A program made the translations under genes and the position numbers. The notes below the pieces were generated by a model. The model ran no database searches and had not been told where the DNA came from. It saw only the letters and a program-made list of their open reading frames with translations. From Thermus scotoductus DSM 8553 (GTDB lineage Bacteria > Deinococcota > Deinococci > Deinococcales > Thermaceae), in NCBI RefSeq assembly GCF_000381045.1, contig NZ_KB905731.1, forward strand, positions 58,969 through 122,968: 64,000 bases of DNA. The letters run 5' to 3'. Numbering within the stretch: position 1 is the first letter of the stretch; every line of letters begins with the position of its first letter. Of the stretch, positions 10,401 to 21,511 are shown piece after piece.

Positions 10401-11509
10401 CAGAGGGAGTGTACCAGACTGGCGGGGCTTCCCCGGGTCAGGCGGGGGGTGGGAAGGCTCAGGGCCCGGTACCCTCCCCGGGTCAGGGCCCGAATGAGAA
10501 CCCGGGGATCCACCTTCTCCCAGAGGAAAAGGGCCTCGTTTTTCACGTCCAGGTCTGGGCTGCTGGCCCGGGAGTCCGTGCCCAGGGCCAGCTCCACCCC
10601 ATGGCGGGCGTAGAGGTGGATGGGAGCCTCCCCCACCTGCAGGTAAGCGTTGGACCGGGGGCAGAGGATGACCTTGGTGCCGGAATCCGCTAGCATCCTC
10701 ACCTCTTCCTCGTCCACCTGCACCCCGTGGACCAAAAGGGTGTTGGGGCCCAAGGCGCCAAGGGCCTGAAGGTAGCGGATAGGGGTTAGGCCCGGGGGTT
10801 CAAAGGGGGTTCGGCTGAAGCGTCCGTGGATCTGGGTTAAAAACCCCTCTCCTTTTTGCAGGAAGGCTGCTTCTTCCTGGCTTTCCCCTGCGTGGATCAT
10901 GAGGGGAAGGCCCTCGGCCCTGGCGTACTGGGCGAGCCGCCGCAACAGCGGTGCGCTCACCGAGTAGGGGGCATGGGGGGAAAGCCCCACCCTCACCCGT
11001 CCTTCCAGGCGCCGCCAGGCCTTGACCTTAGCCTGGACCTGCTGGAACACTTCCTCGGCGTCCTCGGGATCCGGGGCGAAGACCTCGTAGAAGGCCACCC
11101 CCGGCAGGGGGCTTTCCCGAAGCAGGAACTCCATGACCTCATCCTTGAACACCACGTCGGCGAAGGCCCCTGCCCCGGAGCGCAGGAGTTCCTCCAGGCC
11201 CTGCTTTGCCGCCTCGAGGCCCCGCTTTTCCCTATGGGCCACCACATGGGGGATGAAGCCGGAAAAGGGACCCCGGTAAAGGGGGTGTAGGGAAAGATCC
11301 AGGTGGGTGTGGGCGTTCACGGGGGGTGGGAAGAGGGCCTTTCCCTTGGGGACCACTTCCGCCTGGGGGAAGCGCGCCCGAAGCTCCTCCAGGCTTCCCT
11401 GGCCCACCACGGTGGGTCCCTGGACCGCTATGGCCCCCCGGAGCATGGGGGTGCCGAAACCCGTGTAGACCACCTCGGCGGTCCAGAGCTCAGTCCTTAG
11501 CCAGAACAT
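10400..11509 (-). CDS. amidohydrolase-superfamily deaminase/hydrolase
   Basis: The 369-residue metal-dependent hydrolase has NAHTHLD with the HxH metal pair (H67, H69), SPHAPYS near residue 178, MIHAGES (third metal His), LLVHG, LCPRSN and LGTDSRASS (catalytic Asp). This order matches the ATZ/TRZ and SAH/aminofutalosine deaminase branch. Thermus makes menaquinone by the futalosine route, so an aminofutalosine deaminase is possible. It also lies downstream of the racemase and GNAT genes, so an N-acylamino acid role should be considered. The start overlaps the GNAT stop by 20 bases. Confidence 0.72.
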   Translation of the reverse strand: MFWLRTELWTAEVVYTGFGTPMLRGAIAVQGPTVVGQGSLEELRARFPQAEVVPKGKALFPPPVNAHTHLDLSLHPLYRGPFSGFIPHVVAHREKRGLEAAKQGLEELLRSGAGAFADVVFKDEVMEFLLRESPLPGVAFYEVFAPDPEDAEEVFQQVQAKVKAWRRLEGRVRVGLSPHAPYSVSAPLLRRLAQYARAEGLPLMIHAGESQEEAAFLQKGEGFLTQIHGRFSRTPFEPPGLTPIRYLQALGALGPNTLLVHGVQVDEEEVRMLADSGTKVILCPRSNAYLQVGEAPIHLYARHGVELALGTDSRASSPDLDVKNEALFLWEKVDPRVLIRALTRGGYRALSLPTPRLTRGSPASLVHSL

Positions 11510-12244
11510 AGCGGTTGGGGTTTCGGGCGAAGTCCACGGCCCGGTAGCCCTGGGCGAAGTAGTGGCCTAGGACCAGGCGGCTATGTTCCCGCCACGCCAG
11601 CGCCAGGGCTGGGTCTTCCCGCAGGATCCTTCCCCAGTCCTCGGGGATTTGGAAAAGGAGACGGGGGCCCTCGAGGTCCAAGAAGGCCTCCACGGGCTTT
11701 TCCGCCTCCACCCGGTTGGTCTGGGGCAACCCCTCCAGCAGGGGTTCAGGCGGCGGGGTGTAGATGCGGGCGTAGACCCTTTCCGAAAGGAGCTCCCACT
11801 CCGCCAGAAGCCGGTCCGAGGGGGCCCCGGCGTTGATGCCCGTCATGGGGCCGTAGTGGTCGGGAAGGTAGGTTTTGGCGGTGGCCCCAAGCTTCCTCAG
11901 GTTGAAGTTGGCGTTTACCCCCCGTAAGGGGTCGAAGGTCCAGACCACCTTCTTTATCCCCCGGGCCAGGCACCAGTCCCGCTGGAAGCGCTTTAGCCAA
12001 AGCGCGGCCCCCGTGCCCCGGTAGGCTTCCAGAACCCCCAGCATGTGGGAGTGCTGCAGGGTGGGGTCTTGGGTGGGGAAGCCAAAGACGAAGCCCACCA
12101 TCCGCCCTTCCACGAAGGCTCCCGCCACCAGGCCCCCTTCATCCTGAACCGCAATGAGAAGGCCCCTTGGCACCAGATCGCTTTCCGCACGGCCCCAGAC
12201 CTCCCGCTGGAGCTCCACCACGGCCTCCATCTCCTCAGGGCCCT

Positions 12245-12272
<28 letters not shown>
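11490..12272 (-). CDS. GNAT-family acyltransferase (probable N-acylamino acid pathway)
   Basis: The 260-residue protein has a GNAT fold in its first ~160 residues: [10 protein letters not shown], the strand [15 protein letters not shown], and an acyl-CoA loop in [22 protein letters not shown] long C-terminal extension follows. I placed the start at ATG 12272 (MAEVHVREL), which overlaps the racemase stop. In several Gram-positive bacteria a GNAT of this type acylates D-amino acids for the N-succinylamino acid racemase encoded next to it. The same pairing is seen here, so the substrate is inferred from context. Confidence 0.75.
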
Positions 12273-14885
<2,613 letters not shown>

Positions 14886-14892
14886 GCCCCGC

Positions 14893-14898
14893 ATTTTA
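14893..14898 (-). promoter_or_regulatory. gatC-serS -10 box (leaderless)
   Basis: TAAAAT on the minus strand with seven bases between it and the ATG at 14885, and no Shine-Dalgarno sequence. The expected transcription start coincides with the start codon. Confidence 0.65.
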
Positions 14899-14911
14899 CC
14901 CTCGGGAAGCC

Positions 14912-15655
14912 CTACGAAAGCCGGTTGGCCAAAGCCCAGACCAAGGGGGCTAGGAGGAGGGCGGGAAGAAAGGAGCCCACCCGCACCTTGGTGAGGCCCA
15001 GGAGGTTGATCCCCACCCCCAGGACCATAAGCCCTCCTACCCCGGTCACTAAGAGGACCCGGGGATCCTGGGCGGGGTCGGGGAGAACCTGGCTCAGGGT
15101 ACCGGCCAGAAGGGCGATACCCCCTTGGTAGCCGAGGATGACCAGCACGCTAAACCCAACGCCTACGCCGAAAGAGCTGGTGAGGGCGATGGCGGAAAGG
15201 CCGTCCAGGGTGGCCTTAAGAATAAGGATACTGGGATCCCCGGTCAGGCCGTTTTGGATGGAGCCGAGAAGGGTCATGGGGCCCACGCAAAAGAGAAGGC
15301 TTGCGGCCACGAAGCCCTCAGTGAAGCTTCCCCCGCCCCTTACCGCCCGCTTGATCTTCTCCCCTATTCCCTCGAGGGCTTCCTCAATCCGCCACCACTC
15401 CCCAAGAAGCCCTCCCAGCACCAGGGCGATGAGTCCCAGGACCACCCCGTCTATGGCCCCACCCCTGGCTTTTCCCAGGGCGCTGGCCATGGAGAATCCG
15501 ATAAAAAGGGTGGTGAGCCCCACCCCCTGGACCATGATGCGGGCCATGCGTTCGGGGAGCCGGCCCCGAAGCATAAGGCCAAGCCCTGTGCCCAGGGTCA
15601 CGGTGGCGGCGTTGGCCAGGGTTCCCGAGAGCTTGTCCAGAAGGCTGAGCTCCAT
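14912..15655 (-). CDS. DUF554 family membrane protein
   Basis: The 247-residue integral membrane protein has about seven hydrophobic segments. It has the family start GTLANAATVTLGTGLGLML, the SASALG-type early loop, LGGLLGEWWRIEEALEGIG, and FCVGPMTLLGSIQNGLTGD with its conserved MTLLGSIQDGL-like motif. The physiological role of DUF554/YdfK proteins is not established. The start ATG 15655 is supported by TAGAAT seven bases upstream. It is divergent from the MnmD-like gene with only 18 bp between start codons. Confidence 0.85.
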   Translation of the reverse strand: MELSLLDKLSGTLANAATVTLGTGLGLMLRGRLPERMARIMVQGVGLTTLFIGFSMASALGKARGGAIDGVVLGLIALVLGGLLGEWWRIEEALEGIGEKIKRAVRGGGSFTEGFVAASLLFCVGPMTLLGSIQNGLTGDPSILILKATLDGLSAIALTSSFGVGVGFSVLVILGYQGGIALLAGTLSQVLPDPAQDPRVLLVTGVGGLMVLGVGINLLGLTKVRVGSFLPALLLAPLVWALANRLS

Positions 15656-15661
15656 GGGGGC

Positions 15662-15668
15662 TATTCTA
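15662..15668. promoter_or_regulatory. shared divergent -10 element (DUF554 / mnmD-like)
   Basis: The heptamer TATTCTA reads TATTCT on the plus strand (six bases before GTG 15674) and TAGAAT on the minus strand (seven bases before ATG 15655). One element can thus serve as the -10 box for leaderless transcription both ways. Confidence 0.6.
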
Positions 15669-15673
15669 CGGGA

Positions 15674-16327
15674 GTGGAGCCCATCCTCACCCAGGATGGA
15701 ACCCCCACCCTCTTCCACCCACGGTACGGGGAGGCCTACCATCCCCGGCAGGGAGCCTTGCTCCAGGCCAGGCGGCTTTACCTGGAGAAGACCCTCACCC
15801 ATCTCCATCCCGCTCCCAGGGTCCTCGAGGTGGGCCTAGGGCTTTTGGTGAACTTCCGCGTGACCCTGGAAAGCACCCTGGGCCGGGGGGTGTACCTCCG
15901 CTATTTGGCCGTGGAACGGGAGCCGCTGCCCCGGGAGGTGCTCGCGCGGGTGCGCCTCCCTCTTCCCAGGGCGGAAGAGGTGTTTGCGGAAATCCTTAAG
16001 GGCTGGCCTAATGCCTGCTTCCTTGGGCCTTGGGGCGAGCTTCGCATCCTCTTTGGGGAGGTGGAGGCTTTGGAGCTTCCCCAGGACTGGGCCACGGCGG
16101 TTTACCTGGATCCCTTCAGCCCCCGGGTGAATCCGGGGCCTTGGTCCTTGCCTGTTCTAAAGGGGCTTCACCGGGCTTTGCGGCGTGGGGGAAGGCTTGC
16201 CACGTACTCCGCCCAAGGGGTTTTCCGCCGGGCCCTCAAGGAGGCGGGGTTTGCCCTTCACCGGGTGCCTGGGGTGGGGAAGCGGGAGTGGACGGTGGGA
16301 ATCGCCTTAAAACCTCCTCCCGGCTGA
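15674..16327 (+). CDS. MnmD/MnmC-like tRNA U34 methyltransferase
   Basis: The 217-residue protein resembles the methyltransferase domain of MnmC, which completes the mnm5(s2)U34 wobble modification. It has the family N-terminal pattern TQDGTPTLFHPRYGEAYHP, a motif-I strand VLEVGLGLLVNFRV, and the characteristic YLDPFSPRVNPGPWS (about residue 148). RRGGRLATYSAQGVFRRAL follows. There is no FAD oxidase half, as in stand-alone MnmD proteins. The GTG start is set by the -10 box six bases upstream. The last 92 bp overlap the polysaccharide deacetylase gene on the other strand. Confidence 0.8.
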   Translation: MEPILTQDGTPTLFHPRYGEAYHPRQGALLQARRLYLEKTLTHLHPAPRVLEVGLGLLVNFRVTLESTLGRGVYLRYLAVEREPLPREVLARVRLPLPRAEEVFAEILKGWPNACFLGPWGELRILFGEVEALELPQDWATAVYLDPFSPRVNPGPWSLPVLKGLHRALRRGGRLATYSAQGVFRRALKEAGFALHRVPGVGKREWTVGIALKPPPG

Positions 16328-17417
16328 GGTAGGTCAGCTCGGCCCAGGAGCGGTCGGGTTTGGGCAGCTCCCCCCGGTACAGCCAAAGGAACCAGGCGCT
16401 GCTCAAGGTGGCCGCGAGACGGGGCCAAGGGGGAAGGGGATGGGTGTGGAAGCCAAAGAGCCTGGCTCCCTGGGCCAGGTAGCTGTAGCCGTAGACCAAG
16501 CGCACCTCGGGGTCTTGAGCCACCCGTTCCGCCACCTTCTTGAGGCTTTCTCGCACGTATCGGATGGCCTCGAGGGGGGAGAGTTCCATGCTCCGCTGGC
16601 TTTCCAGATGGAGCTCCAAGGCGGGGGTGCCCCGGGGTAGCCCGGGTAGATCGGGTCCGGGAAAAGGCTTCTTCTCCACCCGGAAGAGGTCGAAGGGACC
16701 GTATCCCGCCCGGGCCACCCGGTGCTTGGCGTTGTACCGTTCCTCAAATCCCTGGAGCCCCCGGATAAGGGCGAGCCTCGGGGTGAGGGGTAAGGGGGCG
16801 AGGCCGTCCAGGGTGACGGGTTGGTATCCCAGCCGTAGCATCTCGGGAAGCGCCCGCTCCAGGAGCCTGAGGGTGCGCTCCGGCCCGTCGTGGAGGAGGA
16901 TGATGGACCCTGGGCGCAGGTAGTAAAGAAGCCTTTCCGCCAGGGCCTCAGGAGGAAGGTCCAGCCAGTCCTTGCTTTCCAGGTCCCACAGGGCGATGCG
17001 TTTGCCCAGGAGGCGGGCAAAGAGGCGGGTAAAAGGGGTGTGGAGTCCATGGGGAGGCCGGTAGTAGCGCCCGGGGTTCCGGCGCATGTGCTCCCACTCC
17101 ACCCAGGGCAGGAAAAGCCTCCAGGCCTGGTGCCACTCCCCGTGGTCCTCCACCTGGTGGCCTTCGCGCTTGATGGCCTCCACCAGGTCCGGCCGGGCCT
17201 TGGCCCGTTCCCCGGTCAGGAAGAAGGTGGCCGTGACCCCGTGCTGGCGCAAAAGCTCCAAGAGGGCTTCCGTCCTCTCCGAGGGGCCGTCGTCGAAGGT
17301 CAGGGCCACCTTGGGGGTGCGCCTCGAGGCGTGGGCATAGGCTCCGAGGCCCAGAAAGCGAAAGAGGAGGTCGGAAAGCCCATAGAGTAGAAGGATCAAG
17401 GCCAGAATCAGTTCCAC
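16236..17417 (-). CDS. membrane-anchored polysaccharide deacetylase (NodB domain) with C-terminal YkoP-like domain
   Basis: The 393-residue protein has an N-terminal membrane segment (residues 1-25) and a NodB domain with TFDDGPS (catalytic Asp pair), an EDHGEWHQAW metal-His segment in place of the common HSxxH form, YRPPHG and IILLHDG. Residues ~225-360 form a second domain (YNAKHRVARAGYGPFDLFRVE, FGFHTHPLPPWP) that resembles YkoP-type extensions. It probably removes acyl groups from a cell-envelope glycan. GTG 17417 overlaps the MFS stop by ten bases. The Pro-rich last 25 residues are encoded opposite the MnmD-like gene. Confidence 0.8.
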   Translation of the reverse strand: MELILALILLLYGLSDLLFRFLGLGAYAHASRRTPKVALTFDDGPSERTEALLELLRQHGVTATFFLTGERAKARPDLVEAIKREGHQVEDHGEWHQAWRLFLPWVEWEHMRRNPGRYYRPPHGLHTPFTRLFARLLGKRIALWDLESKDWLDLPPEALAERLLYYLRPGSIILLHDGPERTLRLLERALPEMLRLGYQPVTLDGLAPLPLTPRLALIRGLQGFEERYNAKHRVARAGYGPFDLFRVEKKPFPGPDLPGLPRGTPALELHLESQRSMELSPLEAIRYVRESLKKVAERVAQDPEVRLVYGYSYLAQGARLFGFHTHPLPPWPRLAATLSSAWFLWLYRGELPKPDRSWAELTYLSREEVLRRFPPSTPASPPQAPGEGQTPPP

Positions 17418-18574
17418 CGCATCCTCCAGAAAAGAACGGCATAGAAAAGGCTTAGCAGGAAGAAGACGGCGCTTCCGGTGAGGAGCGGGGCCCGTAGCCC
17501 GAAGGCCTCCCAGAGCAATCCCCCCACCGCTGGTCCCAGGGCTATCCCTAGCCCCTCCACGGTCATCAGCCCGCCCCAGATGGCAGCCCGGTTTTCCTGG
17601 GGCAGGTTTTTGGCCAGAAAGCCATTCCAGCCGGGAAGAAACAGGCTATAGCCCACCCCGGCCAGGAGGACAAGGAGGATTAGCTCCATGAAACTTGGGG
17701 TGAAGGCTAACCACACCATTACCACCCCCAGGAGGAAAAGCCCGCCCACCAGGGCGAACCGGTAGCCCTTGCGGTCCACCTGTCTGCCGGTCAAGGGGAG
17801 GAGGCCCAGGGCCAGGGCCCCCCCCAGCAAAAGAAGCCCCCCCAGGGCGATGGGTTCTAGGGCCAGTTCTTCCTTGGCAAGGCGAAGGATGAAGAGGGAA
17901 ACCAAGGCGGGGGCGAAGGTCTGGCCAAAGGCGGCGGGCAGAAAGAATAGAAGCCGCTTATAGGGGTATGGTTCCCGCACGGCTTTGGGAATGGGGATGC
18001 GGAAGGGGAAGAGGCTTAGGGCAAGGAGGAGGACCACGCCTTGGGCCACCATGAGCAGAGTGAGGGCGGCTTCCGGCTCTTTCTGGGCCACCTGCCCCAC
18101 CCCCACCAGGCCGATGCCCACCCAGGGCATAACCAGGGTCAGGGTAAAGGATAGGGCACGTGCCTCCCGCCCGGGCACGGCGATGCGGCTGGCCAGGGTC
18201 ATGAGTCCAGGGTATAGGGTGGACATGCTAAGCCCCCAAAGTACGGCCAGGACCCATAGGAGCCAAGCGGCGTGGGCCATGGGGGTGAGGAGGAGGGTAA
18301 GGAAGCCGGCAAAGGCAGCCAGGCTTACCGTTTTCCCGAACCCCACCCTTTCCGCCAGGAGGCCGCCAAAGGTTTTGGAGAGGTTTTCCGAGAGTTGGTG
18401 AAAGGTAAAGGCCAGAGTGAAGGCCGCTGGGCCGAGCCCCAGGTGCTCGGGAGCGTAAAAGGGGAGAAGGCCGGCAAAGAAGCCGCTACGCACCCCCTCC
18501 ATAAGGCCAACGGCAAGGACCAGGCGAAGGAATACGAAAAGCCCTTCCCTGGCCCATGGCAGATAGCGAAACAC
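17408..18574 (-). CDS. MFS transporter
   Basis: The 388-residue protein has 12 predicted hydrophobic segments and the MFS loop 2-3 motif region FGGLLAERVGFGKTV (near residue 68), echoed by LTGRQVDRKGYRFALV after helix 6. The substrate is unknown. It sits just before the deacetylase and divergently from a glycosyltransferase, so export of a surface-glycan precursor or lipid is possible but not shown. The GTG start has TATACT five bases upstream. Confidence 0.8.
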   Translation of the reverse strand: MFRYLPWAREGLFVFLRLVLAVGLMEGVRSGFFAGLLPFYAPEHLGLGPAAFTLAFTFHQLSENLSKTFGGLLAERVGFGKTVSLAAFAGFLTLLLTPMAHAAWLLWVLAVLWGLSMSTLYPGLMTLASRIAVPGREARALSFTLTLVMPWVGIGLVGVGQVAQKEPEAALTLLMVAQGVVLLLALSLFPFRIPIPKAVREPYPYKRLLFFLPAAFGQTFAPALVSLFILRLAKEELALEPIALGGLLLLGGALALGLLPLTGRQVDRKGYRFALVGGLFLLGVVMVWLAFTPSFMELILLVLLAGVGYSLFLPGWNGFLAKNLPQENRAAIWGGLMTVEGLGIALGPAVGGLLWEAFGLRAPLLTGSAVFFLLSLFYAVLFWRMRWN

Positions 18575-18576
18575 GC

Positions 18577-18585
18577 TAAAGTATA
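18577..18585. promoter_or_regulatory. overlapping divergent -10 boxes (MFS / glycosyltransferase)
   Basis: TAAAGT (18577-18582, plus) lies six bases before GTG 18589. TATACT (18585-18580, minus) lies five bases before GTG 18574. The two start codons are only 14 bp apart, so the two polymerases would compete for the same DNA. Confidence 0.5.
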
Positions 18586-18588
18586 CCT

Positions 18589-19272
18589 GTGCGCATCAGC
18601 GTGGTGATCCCCGCCCGCAACGAAGAGGAACTCTTGCCCAAAGCCTTGCAGGCGGTTTTGGCGCAGACGCTGCCGCCTTTTGAGGTGATCGTGGTGGACA
18701 ATGCCTCCACCGACCGCACCCGGGAGGTGGCGGAGGGATTTGGTGTGCGGGTGGTGTATTGCCCCCGGAAGGGGGTAGCCTACGCCCGCCAGGCGGGGCT
18801 TCTGGCCGCCCGTGGGGAGTGGGTGGCCATGACCGATGCCGATTCCCTACCTTTGCCCACCTGGCTTCAGTACCTGGCTGAACGGGCGGAGGGGGCGGTG
18901 GCGGTTTACGGACCCCTGCGGTTTTACGGGGTCCCGCCCCTGGCGGCCTTTGTGTCCGAATGGGGTTACCGGGTGTTTCTCCACCTAATGGCCTGGATGG
19001 GAAGGCCCAACGTGGCCGGGGCCAACATGATGGTTCTGAGGGATGCCGCCCTTCGCGTGGGGGGCTTCCCGGAGGTGGAGGCCAAGGAGGATGTGTTGTT
19101 GGGTTGGAGGCTGAAAAAGGTGGGAGTAGTGCGCTACGCATCGAGGGCCTTGGTCCTCACCTCCCCGAGGAGGCTCAAGGGCGGTTGGGGGAGGTTTCTT
19201 GTACGGCAAGTTAGAAATCTCTTGGGCGATCCTCGAGGCTACTTCGGGGAAGACGGGGGAAGGGAAAGATGA
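18589..19272 (+). CDS. family 2 glycosyltransferase
   Basis: The 227-residue GT-A enzyme has ISVVIPARNEEELLP at the start, IVVDNASTDRT (nucleotide-sugar binding), the DxD-like TDADSLPLP, and KEDVLLGWRLKKVG with the ED base motif near residue 165. A hydrophobic stretch (AAFVSEWGYRVFLHLMAWMG) suggests membrane association. The acceptor is unknown. It heads a four-gene glycosyltransferase region and overlaps the next, convergent gene by 62 bp. Confidence 0.88.
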   Translation: MRISVVIPARNEEELLPKALQAVLAQTLPPFEVIVVDNASTDRTREVAEGFGVRVVYCPRKGVAYARQAGLLAARGEWVAMTDADSLPLPTWLQYLAERAEGAVAVYGPLRFYGVPPLAAFVSEWGYRVFLHLMAWMGRPNVAGANMMVLRDAALRVGGFPEVEAKEDVLLGWRLKKVGVVRYASRALVLTSPRRLKGGWGRFLVRQVRNLLGDPRGYFGEDGGRER

Positions 19273-20422
19273 GCCTCCGGGGTTCCACCCGCACGATCTC
19301 GTTGGCTTCGTCGTATACGGCCACGATTTTTTCGGCGATCCGCTCCGCAGAGCGTTCCATGGCCCAGGCTCGGGCCTCGAGGCTGAAGCGTCGGCGCTTC
19401 TCCTCGTCTTTCAGAAGTTCCAAGGCCCTGGCTGCCAGGGCTTGGAAGTCCTTTGGAGCCACCAGGTACCCGGTCTGGCCGTCCACTACCCCCTCCAGTA
19501 CCCCTTCTGCCCCCACGGCCACCACCGGCACCCCCATGGCCTGGGCCTCCCAGATCACCAGCCCCTGGGTTTCTGTCTCGCTGGCAAAAAGAAAGACCTC
19601 CGCCATCCGGTAGTACCCACCGATATACCGGTAGGGCACCGTGCCCAAGAAGCGCACCCGGTCCTGTATGCCCAGGTGGGCTGCCAAGCGCTTCAGGTTT
19701 TCCAGTTCCGGCCCCTCGCCTATGTGAACCAAGAAGACATCCTCTTCCCGGGCCATCTCGGCCACCGCCTTGAGGACCACGTCAAAGGCCTTTTCCTTAC
19801 CCAGCCGGCCCACGGTGATGAGGCGCCTTTTTCCCTCGGGCCAGGGGGAGGGGGAGGGAAGGGGTGCTTCTTCCAGGATACGGTTGTCAATACCCGTGGG
19901 AATAACCCGTATGGGCCTTTGGATGCCGTAGCCCTCTGCCAGCCGCTTTACCGGTTCGGTGGGGGCGATGACCACCTCCACCCGGTTGTAAAAAGCCTTG
20001 GCAAGCCTGGGAATGATTCCTGTGTATTTGTCTAAGACGGCGAGACCTGGCACGTAGTGGGCGTACTTTTCGTAATGGGTGTGGAAGGTGGATACGTGGG
20101 GGAGCTCTTTATTGCGCGCGATCCTGAGGCCCCACACGCCCAGGGTTAGGGGGGTGTGGGTATGAATGACCTCAAACTCCGTGGGGAGGTGGCGGGCGGA
20201 GGGCAGGGCAATCTGCTGTCCCTCGTAAAAGGGATAGGGCACGGAAGGAACCCGGACCACGCCTTCTTCGCGCTCAGGGGCCTCGGGATGGTGGGGTGCC
20301 ACCACCCAGGCCTCGTGCCCCATGCGCCTAAGCTCCCTAAGGAGGAGGTAAACGCTGGTGGTTACCCCGTTGGGGTTGGGGAAGTAGACATCGGTGAAGA
20401 GGCCTACGCGGTAGAGGCGCAT
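19211..20422 (-). CDS. family 4 glycosyltransferase, glycosyl-diacylglycerol synthase-like
   Basis: The 403-residue GT-B protein has VGLFTDVYFPNPNGVTTSVYLL at its start (here named by its ends, VGLFTD and NGVTTS), FHTHYEKYAHYVPG, VIPTGIDNRI, and the C-terminal donor-site motif ASETETQGLVIWEAQAMGVP with its ETEGL/EAxA pattern. The N-terminal pattern is like the 1,2-diacylglycerol 3-glucosyltransferases that build membrane glycolipids, which are abundant in Thermus. The assignment to glycolipid synthesis is inferred. Its 3' end overlaps the GT2 gene. Confidence 0.85.
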   Translation of the reverse strand: MRLYRVGLFTDVYFPNPNGVTTSVYLLLRELRRMGHEAWVVAPHHPEAPEREEGVVRVPSVPYPFYEGQQIALPSARHLPTEFEVIHTHTPLTLGVWGLRIARNKELPHVSTFHTHYEKYAHYVPGLAVLDKYTGIIPRLAKAFYNRVEVVIAPTEPVKRLAEGYGIQRPIRVIPTGIDNRILEEAPLPSPSPWPEGKRRLITVGRLGKEKAFDVVLKAVAEMAREEDVFLVHIGEGPELENLKRLAAHLGIQDRVRFLGTVPYRYIGGYYRMAEVFLFASETETQGLVIWEAQAMGVPVVAVGAEGVLEGVVDGQTGYLVAPKDFQALAARALELLKDEEKRRRFSLEARAWAMERSAERIAEKIVAVYDEANEIVRVEPRRLIFPFPRLPRSSLEDRPRDF

Positions 20423-20434
20423 GCGCCCACGATT

Positions 20435-21511
20435 TTACAACGGGACCTTGGATAGGGCGCGGAGCACATCTGCCAACATAAGCGCTCCAACGTCCACGCT
20501 CCTTTCGGAAAGGATACGCTGGCGGCCTTTTTCGCCCAGCTCACGCGCTTTTTGGGGATTTTGCATCAGCCAGCGGACAGCCTGGCTCAGGTTCCTGGGA
20601 TGGGGAGGCACAAGCAACCCTTCCCTGGGTGAAATAACTTCCTGTTGAGGAGGGAAGGGACTGGTGATAACGGGTAAGCCGGACGCCATACCTTCCAAGA
20701 TGACCAGCCCTGGATTATCCGCAAGCGTAGGGAAAAGCACTGCGTCCGCTGCTCGGTAGAGCTCTGCGATGTCTTCCCTTCTTCCCAGGAATCTTACGTT
20801 GGACAAATTCAAAACCCGGGCCAGGGAGCGTAGGCCCTTGGACCAGGAACCTTCTCCCACCAAGACGAAATCGGCATCCGGCGTGAGGCGCGCGGTTAGA
20901 AGGACGGCTAGGTGATTCTTTTCCAGGGTGAATCTGGCAGGTGTCAGAAGGGTGAAGCGGGAGAATTGGTAAAGGGACCGAAGGGCTTGCCGCTCTTCTG
21001 GAGAGGGGGGGCGGAAACGGTCGGGGTCTACGCCCACGGCCACCACTTGGGTTTCTAGGCCAAAGTGGCGGCGGAGATAATGGGCAGCCCAGTGGGTACC
21101 TACCAACACCGCATCGGCGTCCTTAAGCTTAGATGCTTTGGTGGCACCGTAGATGAGTTGGTATAGCCGTTTAATTCCGAACGGGTAGTGGTATTCCAGC
21201 TGGTCGTGTAGGAACACGGCCTTAGGAGAGGGAAGCTTCTTTAAAAGGAGATATGTCTTTGGGTACCACGCCTGGAGGATGCGGACATCATAGTTCTCAG
21301 TGAGGTGAACGAGAGCGTTATGGCTTGGGTATGTGTGAGTGGGGACTCCCCTTGCTTCCAGAAGTTCCTTAAGCCTAGCCAACCCCGACGAGGAAGGAAG
21401 AAAAACGGCTGGGCTGATCCTTTGCTGCGGGAGTTTTGGCAGCGTTTCGAGAAGCCATATTTCGCTACCAGCTATCCTAGGAGCATCGGTTATGAACGCA
21501 GCTCTCAGCAT
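20435..21511 (-). CDS. family 4/1 glycosyltransferase (tandem paralogue B)
   Basis: The 358-residue GT-B protein starts MLRAAFITDAPRIAGSEIWL. It has LVGTHWAAHYLRR, VGVDPDRFRPP, ARFTLEKNHLAVLL, NVRFLGRREDIAELYRAADA and the donor motif PGLVILEGMASGLPV. It is clearly related along its length to the gene at 21505-22542. The start overlaps that gene's stop by seven bases. The base composition is less GC-rich than the flanks, with codons such as ttaaag and gaagtt, which suggests transfer. The acceptor is unknown. Confidence 0.85.
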   Translation of the reverse strand: MLRAAFITDAPRIAGSEIWLLETLPKLPQQRISPAVFLPSSSGLARLKELLEARGVPTHTYPSHNALVHLTENYDVRILQAWYPKTYLLLKKLPSPKAVFLHDQLEYHYPFGIKRLYQLIYGATKASKLKDADAVLVGTHWAAHYLRRHFGLETQVVAVGVDPDRFRPPSPEERQALRSLYQFSRFTLLTPARFTLEKNHLAVLLTARLTPDADFVLVGEGSWSKGLRSLARVLNLSNVRFLGRREDIAELYRAADAVLFPTLADNPGLVILEGMASGLPVITSPFPPQQEVISPREGLLVPPHPRNLSQAVRWLMQNPQKARELGEKGRQRILSERSVDVGALMLADVLRALSKVPL

